This document shows positions 43,677-53,655 of a DNA stretch of 64,000 nt, one piece after another. The stretch comes from Paraburkholderia phosphatilytica (GTDB taxonomy: Bacteria; Pseudomonadota; Gammaproteobacteria; Burkholderiales; Burkholderiaceae): NCBI RefSeq assembly GCF_003443895.1, contig NZ_QQOA01000001.1, forward strand, positions 62,001 through 126,000. Reading direction: 5' to 3'. Below the pieces are notes generated by a model. It was given only the letters and a program-made list of their open reading frames with translations, did no database searches and had not been told where the DNA came from. Within the stretch, counting starts at the first letter, position 1. Each line of letters starts with the position of its first letter. The position numbers were made by a program, and so were the translations under genes.

Positions 43677-43844
43677 TCGGGTTCACCCTGGCGGGTTCGC
43701 CGCCACCGTGCAGTGCAGCACGAAAAGCTAAGCGTGAACGCCAGCAGCAACCGCATCGATATTCAATGCTCCGAACTATGGCAGATGTTCATCGACAACA
43801 AAATCGCATAATATTGATTGTTGCTCTCAATTTTACTGATAGAT

Positions 43845-44750
43845 ATGAAGATGCTCGATCACGACGTGATGGCCACCATCGTCGCCATTGCGGAGACCGG
43901 CAACATGTCGCGCGCGGCGGAGGTCGTGAACCGCTCGCAGTCCGCGGTCAGCATGCAGATCAAGAGTCTCGAGGAGGCGTTGGGGCGCCAGCTGTTCGTG
44001 CGCCGTGCTCGCAGCGTGATGCCCACCCGCGAAGGCGAAGTGCTGCTCGGTTTCGCGCGGCGCATGCTCGCGTTGCGCGACGAGGCGTGGGCAGCCGTGG
44101 TACGGCCGGACGTGACCGGCAAGGTCGTGATCGGCGTGCCGGACGACTACGCGTCGTCGCTGCTGCCTTCGGTGCTGAAGAAGTTTTCGGCCACGTACCC
44201 GAAGGTGGAAATCCAGGTGATCGGGTTGCCGAGCAGCGCACTCGCGCCGCTGATCAAAGACGGCGAAGTGGATCTCGTCTGCGGAACGAAGGTGAAGGGC
44301 CTGTCCGGCGAATTCGTGCGGCTCGAACCAATGGCATGGGCAGCCATGGCGAATGGTCCGCGCGTGTGGGAAGAGCGGCCATTGCCGATCGCAGTGTTCC
44401 TGCCCGGCAGCGTGGCGCGCGAGAACGCGATCCGCAGCCTGCAGACGGCCAAGGTGCCGTACCGCACGTCGTACGAGAGTCCGAGCCTGCTTGGCCTGCT
44501 CAGCATGGTCGAAGCGGGCCTGGCCGTCGCGCCGCTCGCGCGTTGCGCGATCCCCGCGCAGCTGACCGTGCTCGGGCGCTCGCACGGCTTGCCCGAACTG
44601 CCGCCGCTCGAACTCGTGCTGGCACGAAGCGCGAAATCGCGCCGGCCTCCCTGTGACTTTCTCGCGGAACAGATCATGGCGGACCTGCGCGGGCAGCCTC
44701 TGCCGGCTACCGAGGCGTCATCGTCCGTGCGCGGCGGCGCAAGAGTTTGA
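43845..44750 (+). CDS. LysR-family transcriptional regulator
   Basis: A 301-residue LysR protein. The helix-turn-helix is in the first 60 residues (VMATIVAIAETGNMSRAAEVV, SQSAVSMQIKSLEEALGRQLFVRR). A ligand domain begins GKVVIGVPDDYASSLLPSVLKKF. ATG at 43845 is chosen since the family start MKMLDHD follows it; ATG 43818 would add an atypical hydrophobic leader. It is divergent from DUF3422, across an A/T-rich promoter segment. Confidence 0.9.
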   Translation: MKMLDHDVMATIVAIAETGNMSRAAEVVNRSQSAVSMQIKSLEEALGRQLFVRRARSVMPTREGEVLLGFARRMLALRDEAWAAVVRPDVTGKVVIGVPDDYASSLLPSVLKKFSATYPKVEIQVIGLPSSALAPLIKDGEVDLVCGTKVKGLSGEFVRLEPMAWAAMANGPRVWEERPLPIAVFLPGSVARENAIRSLQTAKVPYRTSYESPSLLGLLSMVEAGLAVAPLARCAIPAQLTVLGRSHGLPELPPLELVLARSAKSRRPPCDFLAEQIMADLRGQPLPATEASSSVRGGARV

Positions 44751-44764
44751 ATCGACAACGAACC

Positions 44765-47719
44765 TCAACCGCCCGCGCTGCCGCCAGCCGGTCCCGATGC
44801 GGGCGGCAGCCATTGCTCGCCCTTGCCTGCCTTCAGCGCGTCGGTCAGGTCCTGCAGCGGCATCGGTTTCGCGATGTAGTAGCCCTGCGCCTGCGCGGCG
44901 CCGATCTGCCTGAGCGACGCGAGCGCGGCCGCGTCCTCGACGCCTTCCGCCACCACCGATAGATCCAGCGATTCAGCCATCCGCACGATCGCGCGCACAA
45001 TCGCGCGCGTGCGTGCGCTCGACGTGAGCCCGAAGATGAACGACTTGTCGACCTTCAGCCCGCTGAAGCGGTACTGGTGCACATAGCTGAGCGACGAGAA
45101 GCCCGTGCCGAAGTCGTCGAGCACCACCGAGAGGCCGTGGTCCGCGAGACGCTGCATCGTCTGCCGCGCGATGTCGGGCTCCGCGATCAGCGCGCCTTCC
45201 GTGAGTTCGAGGCAGATGCGCGCCGGCGCCACGCCGTGGCTCTGCAATAGCGCGAACACATCGTCCGCGAAGTCGGGGCGCGTCATGCTGTAGCTGGAGC
45301 AGTTCACGTGCACCGGCGGCCAGCCTGCATGCTCGGGCCGCGCGAGGATCGCCGCGACCTTCGCGAGCATGTACAGATCGAGCCGGCCGATCAGCCGTAA
45401 CCCTTCCATCGCCGGCAGAAACTGGCCCGGCGCGAGCACACGGCCGTCCGGCTGGCGCCAGCGCACCAGCGCTTCGAGCGCGGTCAGCTTGCCGCTCACC
45501 GCGCACACAATGGGCTGGAAGAACGGCACCAGTTCGTCGTCGCGCTTCAGCGCGCTGCGCAGCGCGCCTTCGCGGCGCATCTGGTCCGACACCTCGCGCC
45601 GCAATTCCTGGTTGAACACGACGTAGTTGTCGCGACCGCCGTTTTTCGCGCGATACATCGCGGTATCGGCATCGCGCAGCAGGTCTGCCGCTTCGGTGTG
45701 GAACTGCTGCTCGGCACTCACGATGCCGATGCTGCACGACGAGAACACCACGTGGTCGTCGATGTGAAACGGCAGATCGAACGCGGAGAGAATCCGTTCC
45801 GCGACGCCCACGGCCGCATCCACCGTCGCATCCGGCGAGAGGATCGCGAACTCGTCGCCGCCCAGCCGCGCGAGCATGTCGCCATCGCGCAGGCAGCCGC
45901 GCAGACGCCCCGCCGCGAGCACCAGCAGCTGGTCGCCGAAATGATGACCGAGGCTGTCGTTGACCACCTTGAAGCGGTCGAGATCGAGAAACATCACGAC
46001 GAGCGGCCGCTCCAGCTCGCGATGATCGAGCCACGCGTTGCGCAGGCGTGTGAGCAGATGCGTGCGGTTCGGCAGGCCCGTCAGCGCGTCGTGGAAATTC
46101 TCGTGCAGCAGCTGCGCGTTCGCGCGGTCCAGCTCGCGCGTGCGGTCCTGCACGCGCGCCTCGAGTTCGACGTTCGCCGCATGCAGCGCGTCCGCCGCGC
46201 TGCGTCGCGCGAGCGCGGTATCGATGTGGCGCGATACGAAGGTCAGCAGGTCCTGGTCGCGCAGCGTGTAGCGCACGTCGGTGGAATAGCTCTGCACGGC
46301 CAGCATGCCGCGTACCACTTCGCCTTCGAACAGCGGCACGCCCAGCCACGAGCGCAGGTTGATGTTGCCGGTATCGAACTCGATCAGCCCTGCGTCGATC
46401 ATCCGTTGCGCGTCGTCGCGATCGATCAGGCACCCGCGGCGCTGCGTGATCACGTATTCGGTCAGCCCGCGCTTGCCGCGTCGCGGCCCCGGATGCTCAC
46501 GCAACAGTTCGTCGACGTAGTACGGGAACGAGACGGTTGCCGTGCGATCGTCGCACAGCGCGATATAGAAGTTGTGCGCGGACAGCAGCTCGCCGACGAT
46601 GCCGTGCAGGCTGCGGAAAAACTCCACCATGTCGCCGGATCCACTCGACAGCTCGGCGATGCGGAACAGCGCGCCCTGCAGGTGCTCGGCGCGCTTGCGC
46701 TCGGCGATCTCCTGACGCAGCGCGTGGTTGAGTTCGGACAGCTCGGACGTGCGACGCGATACGGTGTCTTCGAGATTCGCGCGGTGCAGGATACGGTCGA
46801 GCGCCATCGCGATGTGCTGCGCGACGACGAGAAACAGCGCGCGATCCTCCGCGCTGTAGATGCGCGACACGTCGTACACCTGCATCGCGACCATGCCGAA
46901 TACTTCGTCCGACGCGTTCTTCAGCGGCGCGCCCATCCAGAACTCCGGACGGTCGCCGACGCAATGGAAGCGCCCTTCCGCTTCCGCCTGCGCGATACCG
47001 GCCGCGTCGATCAGCAACGGCTGGCCGCTCGTCAGCACCTGGCCCGTCAACGACAGCCGGTTCATGTCGAGAATGTCGAAGTCTTCCGATTCGAGCGCCT
47101 GCACGTCGATCACGTCGACGTAGTACGGATAGGTGATGCGGCGCGCGGCCGGGTCGTACAGCGCGAGGTAGAAGTTTTCGGCGTCGATCAGCGTGGCGAG
47201 CTGACGGTGCACGCCCAGCAGAAACTCGGAACGCTCGCGCATCGAGCTCGCGAGATACGCGATTTCATACAGCACGTGCTGGGTGTTCTGCGCGCGGGCC
47301 AGCGCTTCGGCAAGCTGCTGCAGACCGAGCGCGTTCGCGAACGCGCTGAACGCCTCGTCGCGCGATTCCGCGGCAGGCACGAGCAGCCAGCCGCTCACGA
47401 CGCTGCCGCTGCCCACCGGGCAGCGGTGCAGATCGTGCGACACGCAGAATGCGTCGAGTTCGGCGTCGTGCAGCCGGGCCGGCCACGGTCCGGGCGTGTC
47501 GCCTTTCGCGGCCAGCTGTAGCGCTTCGCCCGAGCGATACCATGCCCAGCGGCGCGCGCCAATGCGAACGCGTGCCGCTTCGAGCACGGCCTCGACCGAC
47601 GCGGCGGTCGTCATCGGCGCGCCCATGCCTGCGGCCGCGCCTGCGTCGCGCGCGGCCTGCTGCATCTCGTCCTGATTCGCGGCCGGCCCCTGTGCCCGGT
47701 TCGCGGAGAGGAATTCCAT
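44765..47719 (-). CDS. GAF-GAF-GGDEF-EAL c-di-GMP enzyme
   Basis: A soluble 984-residue protein. Two GAF sensor domains (ATLIDAENFYLALYDPAARRITYPYYVDVID; SAHNFYIALCDDRTATVSFPYYVDELL) are each followed by coiled-coil linkers. Next come GGDEF (about residues 620-624, with an RDGD inhibitory site before it) and EAL (about 749-751) with DDFGTGFSSLSYVHQ and AEGVED. Both catalytic motifs are intact. There are no membrane segments, so it senses a cytoplasmic small molecule. ATG 47719 has GGAG five bases upstream; ATG 47824 would add an unstructured leader. It is the second composite c-di-GMP enzyme in this window. Confidence 0.9.
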   Translation of the reverse strand: MEFLSANRAQGPAANQDEMQQAARDAGAAAGMGAPMTTAASVEAVLEAARVRIGARRWAWYRSGEALQLAAKGDTPGPWPARLHDAELDAFCVSHDLHRCPVGSGSVVSGWLLVPAAESRDEAFSAFANALGLQQLAEALARAQNTQHVLYEIAYLASSMRERSEFLLGVHRQLATLIDAENFYLALYDPAARRITYPYYVDVIDVQALESEDFDILDMNRLSLTGQVLTSGQPLLIDAAGIAQAEAEGRFHCVGDRPEFWMGAPLKNASDEVFGMVAMQVYDVSRIYSAEDRALFLVVAQHIAMALDRILHRANLEDTVSRRTSELSELNHALRQEIAERKRAEHLQGALFRIAELSSGSGDMVEFFRSLHGIVGELLSAHNFYIALCDDRTATVSFPYYVDELLREHPGPRRGKRGLTEYVITQRRGCLIDRDDAQRMIDAGLIEFDTGNINLRSWLGVPLFEGEVVRGMLAVQSYSTDVRYTLRDQDLLTFVSRHIDTALARRSAADALHAANVELEARVQDRTRELDRANAQLLHENFHDALTGLPNRTHLLTRLRNAWLDHRELERPLVVMFLDLDRFKVVNDSLGHHFGDQLLVLAAGRLRGCLRDGDMLARLGGDEFAILSPDATVDAAVGVAERILSAFDLPFHIDDHVVFSSCSIGIVSAEQQFHTEAADLLRDADTAMYRAKNGGRDNYVVFNQELRREVSDQMRREGALRSALKRDDELVPFFQPIVCAVSGKLTALEALVRWRQPDGRVLAPGQFLPAMEGLRLIGRLDLYMLAKVAAILARPEHAGWPPVHVNCSSYSMTRPDFADDVFALLQSHGVAPARICLELTEGALIAEPDIARQTMQRLADHGLSVVLDDFGTGFSSLSYVHQYRFSGLKVDKSFIFGLTSSARTRAIVRAIVRMAESLDLSVVAEGVEDAAALASLRQIGAAQAQGYYIAKPMPLQDLTDALKAGKGEQWLPPASGPAGGSAGG

Positions 47720-47932
47720 CGGCACTCCATGCCATAGCCGGATTGGCGTACGTCCAAATCCGCTCCCTGATCCTGTGGCGAGCGCCCCCCGTTTGACACC
47801 AGGCTGGCGACCCGTCCGATTCAAAGCGGTTTAACGGCACTCGCGCGTACTGCTTTAGGCACCGGCCAGATGCGCCGCGAACTTCGTGCCTGCTCAACGG
47901 ATTGTCGTTCAAACACGTGTACGGATGGAAGT

Positions 47933-47950
47933 GACCGGAATTGTCCGGTC
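47933..47950. promoter_or_regulatory. inverted repeat between nucleoside hydrolase and GGDEF/EAL genes
   Basis: GACCGGA, ATTG, TCCGGTC. It lies 44 bases past the nucleoside hydrolase stop and 214 bases before the GGDEF/EAL start, so it could be a weak terminator of the former or an operator of the latter. The arms match the palindrome at 3329-3349, but with a different spacer. Confidence 0.4.
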
Positions 47951-47993
47951 TATCTATGACAAAGCCTATGGCAAAGCGGCAGCGCCAGGGACT

Positions 47994-48959
47994 TCACGCC
48001 CCGCCGCAGATGGTCCGCTCGTAAAGCGCCAGCATTGCCGCCTCGTCGACGCCCACGCACACGGTGCACGCCGGCCGCGTATCCCAGTCGGGCGCGGGCA
48101 CGCTCAACGTCAGCGGCTTCTGAAGCGTCTGCCCCGCGGCGAGGCCTTCGGTCACCACCCGCACCGGGCCCTTGCGCGTCGTGTACAGATGCGGCGCGAC
48201 CAGATAGGCCACCGCCGACGGATCGTGCGTGTACAGGCCCTCGATCTGCGCGGTCTGCTGGTGAAACTGCTCGTAGTGCCGCGACACGTCCCACAGGAAA
48301 CGCCCCGCTTCGCCGCCGCGATCGCGCAGCGACGCCACGTAGTCGCGCGACATGATCGTGTTCTGCGTCACGTCGAGCCCGACGATCGCGACCGGCCACG
48401 CGGCGCCGAACACGATGTCGGCCGCATGCGGATCGCCGTAGATGTTCGCTTCGGCCGCCGGCGTCACATTGCCGTGAATGCCATCGGTGCCGAACGCGCC
48501 GCCCATGATCACGACCTGTTTGACGAGGGTCGCGACTTCCGGGTCTTCGGCCAGCGCCAGCGCGAGGTTGGTCAGCGGGCCGACGGCGAGCAGCGTCACT
48601 TCGCCGGGATGCGCGCGGACGGTGTCGATGATGAAGCGATGCGCCGGGCGTGGGTCCGGCGTGGGTTCGGCATACGCGCCCAGTTCGATGTTGCCGAGAC
48701 CGTTGTCGCCATGAATCCAGCCCAGCGGCTCCGGCGGAGCCTTTTTCAGCGGTGTCGCCGCGCCGCGCGCAACCGGCACGCCCGGTGCGAAACGCGCGGT
48801 CAGATAAAGCGCGTTGCGCGTGGTCGTTTCGATCGTTGCGTTGCCGAACACGCTCGTCACGCCCAGCAGTTCGATGTCTGGATGCAGCGCCTGGAATACG
48901 AGCGCCATCGCGTCGTCGACGCCTGGGTCCGTGTCGTAGATGACCTTGTGCGCGCTCAT
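47994..48959 (-). CDS. inosine/uridine-preferring nucleoside hydrolase
   Basis: A 321-residue nucleoside N-ribohydrolase. The calcium-binding N-terminal motif HKVIYDTDPGVDDAMAL is intact. LGVTSVFGNATIETTTRNAL, LLAVGPLTNLALALAEDPE and KQVVIMGGAFGTDG are family-typical. It splits nucleosides into base and ribose. Its ATG overlaps the stop of the cytidine deaminase gene by four bases (ATGA), so the two are translationally coupled in an operon with the CNT transporter: uptake, deamination of cytidine to uridine, then hydrolysis. Confidence 0.93.
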   Translation of the reverse strand: MSAHKVIYDTDPGVDDAMALVFQALHPDIELLGVTSVFGNATIETTTRNALYLTARFAPGVPVARGAATPLKKAPPEPLGWIHGDNGLGNIELGAYAEPTPDPRPAHRFIIDTVRAHPGEVTLLAVGPLTNLALALAEDPEVATLVKQVVIMGGAFGTDGIHGNVTPAAEANIYGDPHAADIVFGAAWPVAIVGLDVTQNTIMSRDYVASLRDRGGEAGRFLWDVSRHYEQFHQQTAQIEGLYTHDPSAVAYLVAPHLYTTRKGPVRVVTEGLAAGQTLQKPLTLSVPAPDWDTRPACTVCVGVDEAAMLALYERTICGGA

Positions 48960-49345
48960 AGGTAGAACGCGTCCGGCAGTTGCTCGCGCGCGGTGGTATC
49001 GCGCGTGTCGCCGCGCAGATTGCCGAGGCGGATCGGCAGGTCGGGGCCGCCCAGCTCGATGATCACCTGGCGGCACGCGCCGCACGGAGCGATCGGGCCG
49101 TCGGTGTCGCCCGTCACCGCGAGCGCGGCGAACTGATCGCGCTGGTAACCCGCGGCGATCGCGCTGAAAAATGCCGTGCGCTCCGCGCAATTGCAAAGGC
49201 CATACGACGCGTTCTCGACGTTGCAGCCGTCGAACACGCGGCCGTCTTTCGTCAGCAGCGCCGCGCCGACCTTGAACTTCGAATAGGGCGCATAGGCCCG
49301 CTCGCGCGCAACACCCGCGCGTTCGAGCAATTGGTCCATCGTCAT
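48956..49345 (-). CDS. cdd: cytidine deaminase
   Basis: A 129-residue homotetramer-type cytidine deaminase. Zinc ligands are the Cys of NCAERTAFF (with the catalytic Glu) and the two Cys of APCGACRQ. The substrate-binding FKVGAALLTKDGRVFDGCNVENASYG precedes them. Length fits the small tetrameric class rather than the E. coli dimeric class. AAGGGA upstream supports ATG 49345. It lies 18 bases after the nucleoside transporter gene. Confidence 0.95.
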   Translation of the reverse strand: MTMDQLLERAGVARERAYAPYSKFKVGAALLTKDGRVFDGCNVENASYGLCNCAERTAFFSAIAAGYQRDQFAALAVTGDTDGPIAPCGACRQVIIELGGPDLPIRLGNLRGDTRDTTAREQLPDAFYL

Positions 49346-49363
49346 GCCGGTCCCTTGGAAAAC

Positions 49364-50641
49364 TCAGTGAAGCGAAATGAACATGCCCGCGATGGTCGCG
49401 CTCATCAGGTTCGACAGCGTGCCCGCCAGCACGACGCGCAGGCCGTAGCGCGCCACTTCGGAACGCCGCCCCGGCGCGACCGCGCTGAAGCCGCCCGTCA
49501 GCACCGCGATCGACGAGAAGTTCGCGAAGCCGCACAGCGCGAACGACAGAATCGCTATGGTACGCGGGTCCAGCGCCTGCAAGCCAGCGGCCGTGACGCT
49601 CGCGGCGTCCTTCAGATACGGCGACAGCGACGCATACGCGACGAACTCGTTGAGGATGATCTTCTGGCCGAGAAAATTGCCCGCCACCGCGGCTTCGCCC
49701 CACGGCACACCGATCAGGTACGCGAGCGGCGCGAACACGTGGCCGAGAATCGACTGCATCGACACATCCGGATGCCCGAACCAGCCGCCGATGCCGCCCA
49801 CAATGCCGTTCAGCAGCGCGATCAGCCCCACAAATGCAATCAGCATAGAACCGACGAGCGCCGCGATCTTGAGGCCGACCGTTGCGCCCGAACTCGCCGC
49901 TTCGATCACGTTCGCCGGACGCTTTTCGTCGAAGTTCAGGTTGTCGAGCTGCACGCGGGTGGGCTCGGTGGTCGGGTGAATGATCTTCGCGAACAGCAGA
50001 CCGCCCGGCACCGCCATGAACGACGCAGTCAGCAGGTAGTCCATCCGCACGCCGAGACCTGCGTAACCCGCGAGCACCGAACCCGCGACCGACGCCATGC
50101 CGCTCGCCATCACCGCGAAGATTTCGGCGCCGGTCATTTCCGGCGTGAACGGCTTCACGACAGCCGGCATCTCGCTCTGCCCGAGGAAGATCGTGGTGGC
50201 CGCGGAGAACGATTCGATCTTCGAAACACCCAGCAGCTTCTGGAAGATCGTGCCGAGCACCAGCACGATCCAGCGCATCACGCCGATGTAGTACAGCACC
50301 GAGATCAGCGCGGTCACGAAGATGATCGCCGGCAGCACCCGCACCGCGAACACGAAGCCGCCGCCGCCGAAGATATCGAACATCTTCGACTCGACGAGGC
50401 CGCCGAACAGAAACTCGATGCCGGCCTGTCCATAGCCGAGCACTGCGTTCACGCCCGCGGCCGCACCCGAAATTACGGTCTTGCCGAACGGCACGAACAG
50501 CATGAACGCACCGATGCCGATCTGCACGAGGAGTGCGGGCACCACGGTGCGCAGGCGTATCTCGCGACGGTTCGTGGAAAAGATAAAGGCGATCAGCAGC
50601 AGCACGGCGATGCCAATCAGATTTCGCGCGATCAGGGACAT
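49364..50641 (-). CDS. concentrative nucleoside transporter (NupC/CNT family)
   Basis: A 425-residue proton- or sodium-coupled nucleoside importer. Motifs: LPAIIFVTALISVLYYIGVMRWIV, GQSEMPAVVKPFTPEMTGAEIFAVMASGMASVAGSVLAGYAGLG, GNFLGQKIILNEFVAYASL and ALCGFANFSSIAVLTGGFSAVAP. It is the first gene of the operon with cdd and the nucleoside hydrolase, which fixes its role as nucleoside uptake for salvage. No ribosome binding site is obvious before ATG 50641. Confidence 0.94.
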   Translation of the reverse strand: MSLIARNLIGIAVLLLIAFIFSTNRREIRLRTVVPALLVQIGIGAFMLFVPFGKTVISGAAAGVNAVLGYGQAGIEFLFGGLVESKMFDIFGGGGFVFAVRVLPAIIFVTALISVLYYIGVMRWIVLVLGTIFQKLLGVSKIESFSAATTIFLGQSEMPAVVKPFTPEMTGAEIFAVMASGMASVAGSVLAGYAGLGVRMDYLLTASFMAVPGGLLFAKIIHPTTEPTRVQLDNLNFDEKRPANVIEAASSGATVGLKIAALVGSMLIAFVGLIALLNGIVGGIGGWFGHPDVSMQSILGHVFAPLAYLIGVPWGEAAVAGNFLGQKIILNEFVAYASLSPYLKDAASVTAAGLQALDPRTIAILSFALCGFANFSSIAVLTGGFSAVAPGRRSEVARYGLRVVLAGTLSNLMSATIAGMFISLH

Positions 50642-50790
50642 GTCTGTCGAAACGGTGGTCGAAGTGGCCCGATGCTAAACGAAACGCGGATGAAAAAAAA
50701 TCCTTCTGCGTAGAGGGCGCGCTAAGGAATGCCTGAAGCGCGCAAACGGTTGCGCGCGCGACGTCCGTTGATGCATTGCCGCAAAAAGCG

Positions 50791-50823
50791 AAAGGCGCCG
50801 TTCCTTGCGGAACCGGCGCCTTT
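50791..50823 (-). terminator. Rho-independent terminator of the chemoreceptor gene
   Basis: AAAGGCGCCGTTCC (50791-50804) pairs with GGAACCGGCGCCTTT (50809-50823), one C bulged, around a TTGC loop. On the minus strand CGCTTTTTG follows the stem. It lies 43 bases past the chemoreceptor stop and could also insulate the nucleoside operon. Confidence 0.8.
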
Positions 50824-50866
50824 GGGGCAAGAAGCGCGAAAAACGCGCGCTTCGGTATGCCTGGGA

Positions 50867-52843
50867 TCAGCTATGCACGCCGCCCTTCAGCTTGAACACG
50901 CTGACGGCATCGGCGAGCTGCGCCGCTTCATCGCGCAGCGCGACGGCCTGGCGCTGCGCGTCGTCGACGATCTGCGCGTTCTGCTGCGTCGCCTCGCCGA
51001 TCTGCGTGACCGCGATGTTGACCTGTTCGATGCCGGCCGACTGCTCGCGCGACGCCTGGCTGATTTCGCCCATGATGTCGTGCACCTGGCGCACGCGGTC
51101 GACGATACCCTGCATCGTCGAGCTCGCTTCGCCGGCAATGCGCGCGCCGCTTTCCACGGTCGATGTGGACTCGGCCACCAGCGCCTCGATCTCCTTGACC
51201 GACGCGGCGCTGCGCTGTGCAAGCGCGCGCACTTCGGACGCGACGACCGCGAAGCCGCGGCCGTGCTCGCCGGCGCGCGCCGCTTCGACCGCGGCGTTCA
51301 GCGCGAGAATATTGGTCTGGAACGCGATCCCTTCGATCACGCTCGTGATGTCGGCGATCTTGCGCGCGGCGCGGTCGATCTCGTCCATCGTCGACACCAC
51401 GCGGCCCACCGCGCGGCCGCCTTCGAGCGCCGCTTCCGATGCGCCCGACACCAGCAGGTTGGCCTGCGATGCGTTGTCGGCGTTCTGCTGCACGTTCGAC
51501 GTGATCTGCTCCATGCTCGCGGCCGTGCGCTCCAGATTGCTCGCCTGGGTCGCGATACGCGCGGCGATGTCTTCGCTGCCGCTCGCGATCTGCCCGGTGC
51601 GCGCCGACATGCCGGCGGCGCCGTCGCGAACCTGCGCGACGATGCGCGCGATGCCATCGCCGATACCGTCGATCGCGCGGATCAGGCGGCCGATCTCGTC
51701 GTCCTTCGCGCGCCCGCCATCGGCAATGCGCACGCTGAGATCGCCTGCCGCGAGGCGTTCCGATGCCTTCGCGGCCTCTTCCAGCGGACGGCTGACGAGG
51801 CGCCGCACGGCGAACAGGAACAGCGCGCCGAATGCCGCGACCAGCGCGAGGCCGATCAGCAGGAAGCGGTCGCGCGTCGCGTTCACGTCGGCCATCACTT
51901 CGTCGCGCGGCGCGATGCCGCCGACGATCCAGTGCCACTCCGGTACGTAGGTGAACGATACATATTTGTCACGGGCGTTGCTCTCGCCGAGCGTTGCATC
52001 GGCCGAGCTGTATTCGAGCTGCCCCTGCTTCATGTCGAGCATCTGCTGGTACGGCGCGTTCGCTTCGTCCGCGAGCTTGCCCTTCGCCTGAGGATGCACG
52101 ATGAACTTGCCGCGGTCCGGCCCGTTCGATGCATCCATCGCGAAGTAGTAGCCGCTGTCGCCGATCTTCAGTTGCCGGATGCCGTCTTCGATCGACGCGA
52201 TTTCCGCGCCCACGTCGACACCCACGAACAGCGCGCCGATCACGCGGCCGCTCGCATCCTTCACCGGCTTGTACTGCGTGATATAGCGCTTGCCGAACAG
52301 CGTCGCGAGACCCGTGTAGGTTTGGCCGGCGAACACCGGGCCATAGGCGGGGCCCTTACGGTCGAGCAGCGTGCCGATCGCGCGCGAGCCGTCCTGCTTC
52401 TTCAGCGACGTCGTCACGCGCACGAAGTCGTCGCCGGTACGCGCGAAGATGGACGCGATCGCGCCGCTATGCGCGAGGAAGTCGTCGGGAATCGAGAAGT
52501 CCAGGTCGAGCACGCGGTCGCCGGCCTTGAAGGTCGGCGCGTCGGTGCCCTGGATATTGACCTTCGTCGTCTCGTCGTCGGCGTAGTTCGTCGGCAGCAG
52601 GCTTTCGAACTGCGTCATCGAGCGACCCACTTCAGACGTCAGCGCCTTGTCGAACAGCGCGATCGTGTCCGCGATCGACTTGTCCTTCTCGGCGATGCGC
52701 GTCAACACCTGCTCGTTCACCTGGGTGCCGGCCGAATGCGTGAGCGCCCACGCGAACGCGGCAAAGCTCACGGCGAACAGCACGCAGGACAGGACAGCGA
52801 GTCGCACGCCGATACCGGCGCGACGCAAGACGAAGAGTTCCAT
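50867..52843 (-). CDS. methyl-accepting chemotaxis protein with periplasmic Cache-type sensor
   Basis: A 658-residue chemoreceptor. N-terminal membrane helix ([20 protein letters not shown]), a periplasmic region of about 290 residues ending in a Cache module ([47 protein letters not shown]), then a second helix ([20 protein letters not shown]) and HAMP. The signalling domain contains the invariant tip [43 protein letters not shown]. There is no C-terminal CheR-tethering pentapeptide; it ends [10 protein letters not shown]. Ligand unknown; Cache_3-Cache_2 receptors often bind carboxylates. Confidence 0.93.
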   Translation of the reverse strand: MELFVLRRAGIGVRLAVLSCVLFAVSFAAFAWALTHSAGTQVNEQVLTRIAEKDKSIADTIALFDKALTSEVGRSMTQFESLLPTNYADDETTKVNIQGTDAPTFKAGDRVLDLDFSIPDDFLAHSGAIASIFARTGDDFVRVTTSLKKQDGSRAIGTLLDRKGPAYGPVFAGQTYTGLATLFGKRYITQYKPVKDASGRVIGALFVGVDVGAEIASIEDGIRQLKIGDSGYYFAMDASNGPDRGKFIVHPQAKGKLADEANAPYQQMLDMKQGQLEYSSADATLGESNARDKYVSFTYVPEWHWIVGGIAPRDEVMADVNATRDRFLLIGLALVAAFGALFLFAVRRLVSRPLEEAAKASERLAAGDLSVRIADGGRAKDDEIGRLIRAIDGIGDGIARIVAQVRDGAAGMSARTGQIASGSEDIAARIATQASNLERTAASMEQITSNVQQNADNASQANLLVSGASEAALEGGRAVGRVVSTMDEIDRAARKIADITSVIEGIAFQTNILALNAAVEAARAGEHGRGFAVVASEVRALAQRSAASVKEIEALVAESTSTVESGARIAGEASSTMQGIVDRVRQVHDIMGEISQASREQSAGIEQVNIAVTQIGEATQQNAQIVDDAQRQAVALRDEAAQLADAVSVFKLKGGVHS

Positions 52844-52957
52844 AGCAGGTGAATGTGCTCAAAAAGGCCAGCGGACTTGCGGCTGCCGCGCACTGGGAGG
52901 TGCGCGAAAGCAGCCGACGTTATGGACTTTTATCGGCACCACCTTACGATTCTTTAG

Positions 52958-53176
52958 CTAGCGGAAGAAGTTGCGGAAGGTGACGGCCACGATCACCGGC
53001 ACCGAGAGCACCAGCGGGATCGCGAAGTACGGCACCTCGAGGTCGACGTAGTAGCTGTAGACGAGCCAGCCGATGCCGAGCGCGAGGGTGCCCACGCCGA
53101 TCAACGCAGTCAGGACGTTCAACGTCGTGTTGGAAAGACGTCGTGGCGTCGGCTCTTTGGGCTCGGGTGTGTTCAT
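52958..53176 (-). CDS. small two-helix membrane protein (72 aa)
   Basis: A 72-residue protein with a hydrophilic Pro-rich start (MNTPEPKEPTPRRLSN) and two hydrophobic segments (LTALIGVGTLALGIGWLVYSY; AIPLVLSVPVIVAVTF). Start ATG 53176 was chosen over a start at 53245 because the extra residues would be Cys/Arg-rich and atypical. No family recognised. It stands alone between the chemoreceptor and a long A/T-rich intergenic region. Confidence 0.55.
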   Translation of the reverse strand: MNTPEPKEPTPRRLSNTTLNVLTALIGVGTLALGIGWLVYSYYVDLEVPYFAIPLVLSVPVIVAVTFRNFFR

Positions 53177-53610
53177 CGCGCGTGTCAGGAAGGAGGAATG
53201 GAGCCCGTCGCAACCGCAGGCGCTGCGGCAGCGTGGGCTCCTCATCGCTCAGTTTACTCTGCGGCCTGGCGCTTGACACCTCCGCCTGTGGAACGCGCAT
53301 CTTCAATCCTGAGGTGACGTTGAGCGTGCGGACACTGCCCTGGTAAGACGAGGAAATGTGCGGCGGATCAAATCCGCTTGCGAACCGAAATTCGAAAAAG
53401 CGAAAATGGCGGCATGGTGGCCCGGATATTCGATTTTCAATATCTGCGATATCCAGTTAACCCTGCATTTTAACGATATGTCCACCCTGATCTGCGGGCC
53501 GCATTAAATCCGAAAAAGCGCCGCATTATATCAACCATTAACATCGATTAATCATCGCTTTAAATCCATTTTTACCGCCCGGCGCCCTGTCAACCCAGGC
53601 CCCACCCTGG

Positions 53611-53628
53611 TAAAACACCGATGTTTTA
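53611..53628. promoter_or_regulatory. inverted repeat TAAAACA-CCGA-TGTTTTA
   Basis: Perfect 7+4+7 inverted repeat 234 bases before the lipoprotein start. A second, closely related one (AAACA-CC-TGTTT) follows 27 bases later. Likely paired binding sites of one regulator. Confidence 0.5.
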
Positions 53629-53643
53629 AGCGCGCACTCCGTC

Positions 53644-53655
53644 AAACACCTGTTT
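53644..53655. promoter_or_regulatory. inverted repeat AAACA-CC-TGTTT
   Basis: Perfect 5+2+5 inverted repeat followed by TACC; shares the AAACAC...TGTTTTA frame with the palindrome at 53611. The two centres are about 30 bases apart, close to three helical turns. Confidence 0.45.

Noticed and set aside
50729-52852. Long open frame of about 700 codons antisense to the chemoreceptor gene
   Set aside because: It is Arg/Ala/His-rich, has no domain, and mirrors the codon bias of the chemoreceptor on the other strand. The same applies to long antisense frames over the porin, the ddpA gene and the GAF-GGDEF-EAL gene.
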